A DNA stretch of 64,000 bases, taken from assembly GCF_001953885.1 (NCBI RefSeq), contig NZ_MQUS01000015.1, positions 88,483 to 152,482 on the forward strand, read 5' to 3'. A program made the translations under genes and the position numbers. Source of the DNA: Streptomyces sp. IMTB 2501 (GTDB lineage Bacteria; Actinomycetota; Actinomycetes; Streptomycetales; Streptomycetaceae). Positions 57,786 to 64,000 of this stretch are shown here, piece by piece; positions within the stretch are counted from its first letter, which is position 1; every line of letters starts with the position of its first letter. A model generated the notes under the pieces. It made no database searches. It worked only from the letters and a program-made list of their open reading frames with translations, and was not told the DNA's origin.

Positions 57786-58400
57786 TCAGAGCCACCCCTT
57801 CTCCCGCGCGATCCGCACCGCCTCCGCCCGGTTGCGCACCGCGAGCTTCTGGATCGCCGTGGAGAGGTAGTTGCGGACCGTGCCCTGGGAGAGGTGGAGG
57901 GCCTTGGCCAGCTCGGCGTTGGTGGAACCGTCGGCCGCCGCGCGGAGCACCTCGCGTTCGCGCTCCGTCAGCGGATTCGCGCCCTCGGCGAGCGCGGCGG
58001 CGGCGAGCGTGGGGTCGATGACCCGCTCACCGGAGAGCACCTTGCGGATCGCCTCGGCGAGCTGGGCGGCCGGGGCGTCCTTGACGAGGAAGGCGTCGGC
58101 GCCGGCCTCCATCGCGCTGCGCAGATAGCCGGGGCGGCCGAAGGTGGTCAGGACGACCAGTTTGACCTGCGGAAACTCCCGGTGGACCCGGGCGGCCGCC
58201 TCGATGCCGGTGCAGCCGGGCATCTCGATGTCGAGCAGTGCCACGTCCACGCCGTGCGCGTCGACGGCCGCCAGTACCTGGTCCCCGCGCGCGACCTGGG
58301 CGACGACCTCGATGTCGTCCTCCAGGCCGAGCAGGGCGGCCAGGGCCTCGCGGACCATCGACTGGTCCTCGGCGAGAAGGACCTTGATCGTGCTCGTCAT
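57786..58400 (-). CDS. NarL/LuxR-type response regulator
   Basis: A 204-residue response regulator. The receiver domain has 'LLAEDQSMVREALAALL' and the phosphoacceptor Asp in 'ALLDIEMPGCTG' near residue 56. The C-terminal LuxR helix-turn-helix is 'LTEREREVLRAAADG' to 'LHLSQGTVRNYLSTAIQKL'. It resembles DesR. It should be phosphorylated by the adjacent kinase, overlapping it by 4 bp (ATGA), and control the linked ABC transporter and other genes. It closes the minus-strand operon, 5 bp from the convergent SirB1-like gene. Confidence 0.94.
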   Translation of the reverse strand: MTSTIKVLLAEDQSMVREALAALLGLEDDIEVVAQVARGDQVLAAVDAHGVDVALLDIEMPGCTGIEAAARVHREFPQVKLVVLTTFGRPGYLRSAMEAGADAFLVKDAPAAQLAEAIRKVLSGERVIDPTLAAAALAEGANPLTEREREVLRAAADGSTNAELAKALHLSQGTVRNYLSTAIQKLAVRNRAEAVRIAREKGWL

Positions 58401-59599
58401 GCCCCGGATCCTACGTCCCCCGACAGGGGCGCCGGGACGCGGGCGACCAGCCGGAAACCGTGCTTGATCCGGCCCGCCTCCAGGGTGCCGCCGGCCTTCT
58501 CCAGCCGCTCCGTGAGGCCGGTCAGACCGTTGCCGGGACCGCTGCCGCTGCCGCCGGATCCGTTGTCCTCGACGGAGAGTTCGAGCATCGGGCCGTCCAG
58601 GGTCTGCCGGTGCGTGACCTGGACGAGGCACTTGTCGGCGCCGCTGTGCCGTACCACGTTGGTGACGGCCTCGCGCAGCGCCCAGGCGAGCGCGGACTCG
58701 GCCTCCTCGGGGACGCCGGTGAGGTCGGGCTCGGCGGGCACCTCGGCGGTGACGCCGACGGCGGTCAGGGCGACCTGGGCGCCGGCGAGTTCGGCTACCA
58801 GGCGCGGGCGGCGGTAGCCGGTGACGGCCTCCCGGACGTCGACCAGGGCCTGCCGGCTGACCTGCTCGATGTCGGCGATCTGCTGGGCCGCCTTGTCGGG
58901 ATGGTCGGGCAGCATCCGGCCGGCCAGCTCGCTCTTCAGCGTGATCAGCGAGAGCGAGTGCCCGAGCAGGTCGTGCAGGTCACGGGCGAGCCGCAGCCGC
59001 TCCTCGTTGGCCGCGAGATGGGCCACGGTGGCCCGGGCCTTGCGCAACTCGACGGTCGTGCGGACGAGTTGGCCGACGCCGACCATCGCGAACCCGATGA
59101 GCCCGACGAGCAGCAGACTGTCGTTCCACCCCGACAGGCCGACGTGCAGTCCGACGAGGAACATCACCACGGCCGTCGCCGGGATCGCCCCGCACGCGGC
59201 CCGGACCGGCAGGGTCGCCCCGCAGGCCACCGAGAGGTAGATGAAGAGCCCGAGCCAGGGGGTGCCGAGGCTGTAGGCCAGTACGGGGGCGAGGACGCCG
59301 AGGACCGACAGCAGCGAGATGACGATCCGCGGCGTGAAGGGGCGGCCCATGTTCCGGAAGACCAGTGTCAGATAGGCCACGACGAAGGCGGTGAGGCCGA
59401 GCGCGCCGGCCACGGTGGCGCCCAGGGTGTGACGGCCCGAGGTCAGGTCCTGGACCGGCGAGCTGAGGAAGATCAGCCAGATGCCGATCCACAGCGTCTT
59501 GACCATGACCTCGCGCCGGTTGGTCGGGCCCTGGCCGATCCGCACCTGCAGCTCCGGCCGTGTCTCACAGGCCTGCGGGTCTTCCGTCATCGCGCTCAC
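58397..59599 (-). CDS. Sensor histidine kinase (DesK/NarX-like, HisKA_3)
   Basis: A 400-residue membrane kinase. Five or six membrane segments ('LWIGIWLIFLSSPVQDL' onward) precede the HisKA_3 dimerisation helix with the phosphorylated His in 'ARDLHDLLGHSLSLI', and an HATPase_c domain with 'REAVTNVVRHSGA' and 'VEDNGSGGSGSGPGNGLTGL'. DesK-type kinases sense membrane state through their helices. GTG 59599 overlaps the permease stop by 4 bp (GTGA); ATG 59590 is an in-frame alternative. It is partnered with the response regulator downstream. Confidence 0.93.
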   Translation of the reverse strand: MSAMTEDPQACETRPELQVRIGQGPTNRREVMVKTLWIGIWLIFLSSPVQDLTSGRHTLGATVAGALGLTAFVVAYLTLVFRNMGRPFTPRIVISLLSVLGVLAPVLAYSLGTPWLGLFIYLSVACGATLPVRAACGAIPATAVVMFLVGLHVGLSGWNDSLLLVGLIGFAMVGVGQLVRTTVELRKARATVAHLAANEERLRLARDLHDLLGHSLSLITLKSELAGRMLPDHPDKAAQQIADIEQVSRQALVDVREAVTGYRRPRLVAELAGAQVALTAVGVTAEVPAEPDLTGVPEEAESALAWALREAVTNVVRHSGADKCLVQVTHRQTLDGPMLELSVEDNGSGGSGSGPGNGLTGLTERLEKAGGTLEAGRIKHGFRLVARVPAPLSGDVGSGA

Positions 59600-60336
59600 G
59601 CCTTCAGCGTGTCCTTCCGGTACAGCCAGGCCGCGCCGCCCGCGAAGAGGACGAAGTAGACGGCGAGGACGGCGACGTCCGTGGCGCTCGGGGCCTGGCT
59701 CTGTTCGATCGCCCGTCCCAGAGCAGCGTACGCGTGGGTGGGCAGCCACTTCGCGATGTCCTGGAGGATCTTCGGGAAGGTGGTGGACGGCATCCACAGG
59801 CCGCCGAGGATCGACAGACCGAAGTAGACGATCATCGTGATCGGGCGGACCGCGTCACCGGAGGCGAGGTAGCCGAGGGCGACGCCCAGCGCGGCGAAGA
59901 CGAGGCTGCCGGCCCAGATGACCCCGGTGAGGGCGAGCCACTGCCAGGTGTCCAGGTGGACGTGCTTGATCACCGCGGCGACGAGGAACACCACGATGAT
60001 CGACGGCAGGCTCACCACGGCGGCACTGGCGGTCTTGGCGAGGACATAGCCGCGCCCGGGCAGCGGGGTCAGCCGCAGCTGCCGTACCCAGCCGTTCTCG
60101 CGCTCCTTGGCGATGCGCTCGCTGTTGCCCATGAGGACGGCGGTCAGGGCGCCGAAGGAGGCCATGGAGACCATCAGGTAGGTGGCGACGGTCAGGCCGG
60201 TGCCGTCGACCTTCTGGTTCGAGCCGGAGCTGCTGGAGAAGATCAGGTAGATGAACGAGGGGTAGAGCACCGAGAAGAACAGGAACTTCTTGTTGCGCAG
60301 GACCCGGGCCAGTTCGAGCTTGATCAGGGCGTTCAT
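59596..60336 (-). CDS. ABC-2 type permease
   Basis: A 246-residue ABC-2 permease with about six membrane segments. It starts with the cytoplasmic 'MNALIKLELARVLRNKKFLF' and contains the family stretch 'ENGWVRQLRLTPLPGRGYVL', then 'GLSILGGLWMPSTTFP'. These permeases export lipids, drugs or peptides. It forms the exporter with the preceding ATPase. Both ends overlap neighbouring genes by 4 bp, so exporter and two-component system are one translationally coupled unit, as in yvfSTU and bacitracin-type sensor-transporter loci. Confidence 0.93.
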   Translation of the reverse strand: MNALIKLELARVLRNKKFLFFSVLYPSFIYLIFSSSSGSNQKVDGTGLTVATYLMVSMASFGALTAVLMGNSERIAKERENGWVRQLRLTPLPGRGYVLAKTASAAVVSLPSIIVVFLVAAVIKHVHLDTWQWLALTGVIWAGSLVFAALGVALGYLASGDAVRPITMIVYFGLSILGGLWMPSTTFPKILQDIAKWLPTHAYAALGRAIEQSQAPSATDVAVLAVYFVLFAGGAAWLYRKDTLKA

Positions 60337-61262
60337 GACTGCTTGGCCTCCTCGGCCTCCGTGATGGCGACGAAGGCCTGCTCCAGACCGAGGCCGGCGA
60401 CTTCGAGGTTGCGGGGGTAGACACCGAGGCCGTACAGGGCGTGGACGGTGGCGTCGGCGTCGGACGACTGGATGCGCACGGTCTGGCCCGAAACGTCTAT
60501 GGAGGTCAGGAACGGCAGGGCGCGCAGGGCGGCCTCGTCGATGGCGCCCTCCAGGTCGAAGGAGACCCTGCGGGCGCCCGCCTTGGCCTTGATCTCGGCG
60601 GCGGTGCCGTCGGCGAGGAGCCGGCCGCGGTGCAGCACCAGGACCCGGTCGGCGATGGCGTCGGCCTCTTCGAGGTAGTGGGTGGCGAACAGGACCGTAC
60701 GGCCCTGGTCGGCCTGCTCGCGCATGGTGGCCCAGAAGGCCTGGCGGGCGGAGACGTCCATGCCGGTGGTCGGCTCGTCCAGGATGATCAGGTCGCTGTC
60801 GCCGGCGGTGGCGAGGGCGAAGCGGACGCGCTGGGCCTGGCCGCCGGAGAGCTTGTTGACCTTGCGGTCGGCGATCTGCGCGATGCCCGCACGGGCCATG
60901 ACGTCGGCGGGCTTGTACGGCTTCGGGTGCAGTGAGCAGGCCAGCTTCACCAGCTCGGTGACGGTGACCTCGTCCATCAGGCCGCCGCTCTGCAGCATGG
61001 CGCCGACCCGCCCGGCGACGATCGCCTCGCGCGGGGTGCCGCCGAAGAGGCTCACCGTGCCGTTGTCGGGGTGCTTGAGGCCGAGGAGCAGGTCGAGGGT
61101 GGTGGACTTGCCGGCCCCGTTCGGGCCGAGCAGGGCGACGGTCTCGCCGGGATGCAGGCGGAGCGAGATCCCGTCGACGGCCCGCACGCTGCCATAGGTC
61201 TTGGTCACCTGGTCGAAGCCGACCACCGGGGTGGTGGTGGCCGGTGCCGCAGTCGTTGTCAT
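60333..61262 (-). CDS. ABC exporter ATPase (DrrA-like)
   Basis: A 309-residue ATPase. Walker A is 'GPNGAGKSTT', the signature 'LSGGQAQRVRFALA', Walker B 'LIILDEPTTGMD' and the switch His in 'FATHYLEEADAI'. A C-terminal domain of about 80 residues follows, as in DrrA/NatA-type exporters. It energises the permease encoded next. ATG 61262 was chosen because GGGAG lies 10 bp before it, while ATG 61271 is too close. It is the first gene of the four-gene operon that includes the sensor kinase and regulator. Confidence 0.94.
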   Translation of the reverse strand: MTTTAAPATTTPVVGFDQVTKTYGSVRAVDGISLRLHPGETVALLGPNGAGKSTTLDLLLGLKHPDNGTVSLFGGTPREAIVAGRVGAMLQSGGLMDEVTVTELVKLACSLHPKPYKPADVMARAGIAQIADRKVNKLSGGQAQRVRFALATAGDSDLIILDEPTTGMDVSARQAFWATMREQADQGRTVLFATHYLEEADAIADRVLVLHRGRLLADGTAAEIKAKAGARRVSFDLEGAIDEAALRALPFLTSIDVSGQTVRIQSSDADATVHALYGLGVYPRNLEVAGLGLEQAFVAITEAEEAKQS

Positions 61263-61360
61263 GCTGACCATGCTCCCGGCGAGAGCGGGGTGCCGGGCAG
61301 TGTCGGGGGTCCATAGTGCCGGATGACAGATGTCATGCGGATCGGGTGACAGGCACGACG

Positions 61361-61400
61361 AAGGGGGACGCCCGCTGAACGGCGGACGCCCCCCTTTTTT
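61361..61400. terminator. Hairpin after the peptidoglycan-binding-type gene
   Basis: GGGGGACGCCCGC pairs imperfectly (two mismatches) with GCGGACGCCCCCC, loop GAAC, followed by six T on the plus strand. It sits 17 bp beyond the minus-strand stop at 61417. The T-tract favours termination from the opposite direction, so it may act both ways. Confidence 0.55.
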
Positions 61401-61416
61401 CTCGTCTACGGCCCGG

Positions 61417-63759
61417 CTAGCTCGGGTTCGTGGAGATGACCGCGACCCGGTTGGTCCTGCTGATCAGGGCCTGGCGGAGGGCGATGTAGACCTCCTGCGG
61501 GGTGACCGGCGTCTTCTTGCCGTTGCCGCGGGTGATCAGTACGCCGTCGAAGGTCCCTCCGTAGAGCTGCTTCAGGGCGTTCAGGTCGGGTTTGTCGACC
61601 AGCTTGCCGTCCGCGGTGGGCACCACCTTGAGGAACTTCCAGAGCGATTTCTCCGGGCTCATCACCACCACATGCCCGGCGCCCGCCGACACCGTCACCT
61701 TGCCCGACATCGCCGGCTCCGCGAACTTCTTCATCTCCTCGTCGACCGCCGCATTCGACACCGTCGGCTGCTTGGTGGCCGTCGGGACGGTGACCGGGGT
61801 CGCCGTGCCCGTCTCCACCAGCTGGCGGTAGGCCTGTTCGACCGCGCCGGTGGACTGGCCCGCGTCGATCGCCTTGCCCGCCTTGCCGTAGACGGCGACG
61901 GCCTGGCCGGGCTTGAAGTCGATGCCGCCCTCGACGACCGAGCCGGAGCCGGAACCGCCGCCCGCCTGCTGGAGGGCCGCCTGGAGCTTCTCCTCGTCCA
62001 CCGGCATGTCGGGCTCGATCACACGCTTCTGCCCGAAGAGGGAGCCGATGACGGAGACCGGGTTGTAGTCGCTGGTCGCGGCCTTGCTCACGGTGGCCTG
62101 GAAGTCGAACTGCAGGCCGGCGTTCTCCGGGGTGAGGGTGACCGTCCTGCCGCCGACGGAGAGCTTCAGCGGCGTGTTCACCCGGCCGCCGAAGGCGTCG
62201 TCGAGCTTCTTGACGGCGTCGTCACGGGTGCCGCCGCCGATGTCCACGCCGAGGACCGTGGTGCCCTTGGGGACGTCGGTGTGGTTCATCAGCAGCCCGG
62301 CGCCGTAAGCGCCGCCCGCGACGACGACCACGCCGACGCCCAGCAGCACCAGCTTGCTGCGGCCCTTCTTCTTCGGCTTGGCCTGCGCCTTGGGCGTGGC
62401 GGCCGACTTCGGCTCGGACGGGGTCCGCGCGTCGGGGCCGTCGGCGGAGCCGCTGCCGAACGGGGAAGTGCCCGCGCCGGGGACGACCGGGATGCCGCTG
62501 GTGACGGTGTGTCCGGAGACGTTGTCGGGGCGGAAGGCGGGCGTGCCCGGTTCGGGGGCCGGCTTCTGCGGGGTGAGGATCGCGGTGTCGTCACTGAGCC
62601 CGCCGCCGGGGCCGAGACCGGTGGGACCGCTGCCGGGACCGGCGCCGGGAGCGCCGGGGCCGCCGTAACCGCCCGTGCCGGGCAGGCCGGTGAAGGGGTC
62701 GGCGGACGACGGGACGAGGGGGCCGTCGCCGGTGACCGGGCCGCTGGTGGGTCCGGCCGGCCCCTGCGGGCCGCTGGGACCGCCCTGGCCGTGCGGGCCG
62801 TTGAAGCCGCTGGGACCACCGGGACCGCCCAGACCGCCGAGGCCGTTCGCGCCGCTACCGGCGAAGCCGTTCTGCCCGTTCGGGCCCGGGGCGCCCGGGG
62901 CGCCGGGACCGCTCGCACCCGCCGTGCCCGCGCCGCCGAAGCCTTCCTGCCCGGCGTTCTCCGAGAAGTACGGCAGGTCGTCACGGCTCGGTTCGCCGCC
63001 GGACGCGCCGGGGCGGGAGCCGCCGCCCAGCGGGCCCGCGGCCAGTGCCTCGGTCACGTCGAAGGAGCCGGTGCCGCCGCCGTGCCCGGGGGCGACGGGG
63101 CCGCCGGTGGCGCCGGGCAGGCCCTTGCCGTTCGTGGTGCCGGAGCGGGAGGCGCCCGGGACGCTCATGGAGCCGACCACACCGCCGGGACGGCCACCGC
63201 CGGGGCGTGCGCCGGTGCCACCAGAGGTACCGGATGCTCCCGGACCACCCGTACGGGTGCCCGGCGCACCGGTGGCGGGGGTGGAACCGCCGGAACCGCC
63301 CGTGCCGCCGGAGGCACCGGAACCGCCGGGCGTTCCCGCGCCGTTCGTGCCACCACCGCCCGGACCGCCCTTGCCGCCGCCGGACTTGCGGGGCGCGAAC
63401 CAGTCGCTGGTCTTCTCCTCGGCCTGGGCCGCGGCCTCGGCGGGCGCCTCAGCGGCGGCCGTGCGGTCGGGCGCGGGCCGCGGGTCGGCGGCGGGCGCCT
63501 CGTCCCCGGCACCGTCGGAGCCCCCGACGGGCTTGCGCACGACGACCGGCGGGATGGGCCGGGACCCGGGGATGTTGATCCGGATCCGGGTCGTCAGCGT
63601 GGTCTCGGTCTTCTTCTCCTCCGGCCGCGCAGCCGAACGGCCCGCGTCCGTACCGTCGTCGGAAGCCATGGGGGTCCCGTACGGCGGCGTGCCGGAGGGG
63701 TATGCGGCTCCGCCGCGCCCGTTGGGCCCGGAGGACGGAGTGTCAGTTTCACGACTCAA
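61417..63759 (-). CDS. Membrane protein with collagen-like tail and PG-binding-type domain
   Basis: About 780 residues, starting at TTG 63759 with GGGAG 8 bp upstream; the longer frame upstream has no such site. The first 460 residues are disordered and Gly-rich, including about 12 unbroken G-x-y triplets ('GPGGPSGFNGPHGQGGPSG'). A membrane helix ('LVLLGVGVVVVAGGAYGAGL', about 475-495) leads to an outside region of VanW/YoaR-type PG-binding repeats ('LGVDIGGGTRDDAVKKLDDA', 'LTPENAGLQFDFQATVSKA'). It may bind wall or position wall enzymes. The neighbouring ABC/TCS operon is separate. The collagen-like part would be cytoplasmic. Confidence 0.8.
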   Translation of the reverse strand: MSRETDTPSSGPNGRGGAAYPSGTPPYGTPMASDDGTDAGRSAARPEEKKTETTLTTRIRINIPGSRPIPPVVVRKPVGGSDGAGDEAPAADPRPAPDRTAAAEAPAEAAAQAEEKTSDWFAPRKSGGGKGGPGGGGTNGAGTPGGSGASGGTGGSGGSTPATGAPGTRTGGPGASGTSGGTGARPGGGRPGGVVGSMSVPGASRSGTTNGKGLPGATGGPVAPGHGGGTGSFDVTEALAAGPLGGGSRPGASGGEPSRDDLPYFSENAGQEGFGGAGTAGASGPGAPGAPGPNGQNGFAGSGANGLGGLGGPGGPSGFNGPHGQGGPSGPQGPAGPTSGPVTGDGPLVPSSADPFTGLPGTGGYGGPGAPGAGPGSGPTGLGPGGGLSDDTAILTPQKPAPEPGTPAFRPDNVSGHTVTSGIPVVPGAGTSPFGSGSADGPDARTPSEPKSAATPKAQAKPKKKGRSKLVLLGVGVVVVAGGAYGAGLLMNHTDVPKGTTVLGVDIGGGTRDDAVKKLDDAFGGRVNTPLKLSVGGRTVTLTPENAGLQFDFQATVSKAATSDYNPVSVIGSLFGQKRVIEPDMPVDEEKLQAALQQAGGGSGSGSVVEGGIDFKPGQAVAVYGKAGKAIDAGQSTGAVEQAYRQLVETGTATPVTVPTATKQPTVSNAAVDEEMKKFAEPAMSGKVTVSAGAGHVVVMSPEKSLWKFLKVVPTADGKLVDKPDLNALKQLYGGTFDGVLITRGNGKKTPVTPQEVYIALRQALISRTNRVAVISTNPS

Positions 63760-64000
63760 GGCAGGTTCTCCCAGTTGGCTCCACCGCCCGTTACGACCTG
63801 ACTGCTCGGGCGGCTCGGCGGCGCGCACCACCATACTGGCCACTTCTGGCGCTTATCCCAGGGCCGCCGAGGAAACCCACACCGGACTCGCACGCGCGCC
63901 GCGCCGCGAAGTGGTACGTCACTTGCCAAGTCGGGCAAGGCCGTCACGAGGTTGCCGCCCGGCACCAACGGTGGCACAGATCACAGCGAGCGCCATACCG
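63760..64000. other. Upstream region at the window edge
   Basis: This end piece holds the presumed promoter of the preceding minus-strand gene. One 73-codon minus-strand frame (63756-63977) has no recognisable family or ribosome binding site. I see no gene I can support here. Confidence 0.35.

Noticed and set aside
1..64000. CRISPR arrays, tRNA, rRNA, tmRNA, insertion sequences and prophage genes
   Set aside because: No regularly spaced identical repeats with unique spacers, no cloverleaf or rRNA-like segments, and no transposase, integrase or phage structural proteins were found. The tandem repeats seen are contiguous, without spacers.

Overview
The window is high-GC DNA with GTG and TTG starts, strong third-position GC bias and many actinobacterial families (DUF3107, DUF3117, DUF3152, ZAS anti-sigma, MoeZ). 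It reads as a Streptomyces chromosome. No rRNA, tRNA, prophage, transposase, CRISPR array or secondary-metabolite core was seen. About 57 genes are supported, plus two probable short leader peptides. Strong inverted repeats mark many 3' ends.

Layout. 1-7.5 kb: an alkyltransferase-like repair protein, a large membrane pseudokinase/flippase-like fusion, a lipoprotein tripeptidyl-aminopeptidase preceded by five 23-bp tandem repeats, an FMN reductase and moeZ. 7.6-13.1 kb: a tightly overlapping minus-strand operon with a PelF-type (DUF3492) glycosyltransferase, a polytopic membrane protein, a low-complexity ORF, an NAD-dependent epimerase and a spherulin-4 protein; this looks like a reduced Pel-like exopolysaccharide locus. 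13.3-18.9 kb: a peptide-type ABC importer whose upstream region holds a leaderless 31-codon, Cys-containing leader ORF followed by an intrinsic terminator, which suggests cysteine-responsive attenuation. 18.9-32.5 kb: a DUF3152 metalloprotease-like protein, hydrolases, a TetR regulator, small conserved proteins, a DEAD-box helicase with a long basic repeat tail, an NYN-domain protein, MarC and a PHP phosphoesterase.

32.5-56 kb resembles the mycobacterial Rv1177-Rv1239 neighbourhood (gene order recalled from memory): corA-like, mgtE-like, DUF1003, mrp, tatB, htrA, anti-sigma and ECF sigma, O-methyltransferase, DUF3117, tag, folP homologue, LOG-like, dapE, dapC and 7Fe ferredoxin. The ECF sigma gene has a GGAACC-N16-CGTT promoter typical of autoregulation. 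Sigma, ZAS anti-sigma, HtrA and TatB form an envelope-stress and protein-export module; CorA-like, MgtE-like and DUF1003 suggest magnesium handling; DapE and DapC supply diaminopimelate for the wall.

56-64 kb: a GNAT protein, a transglutaminase-like protein, an ABC exporter coupled by 4-nt overlaps to a NarL/DesKR-type two-component system, and a membrane protein with a collagen-like cytoplasmic stretch and an extracellular peptidoglycan-binding-type region.
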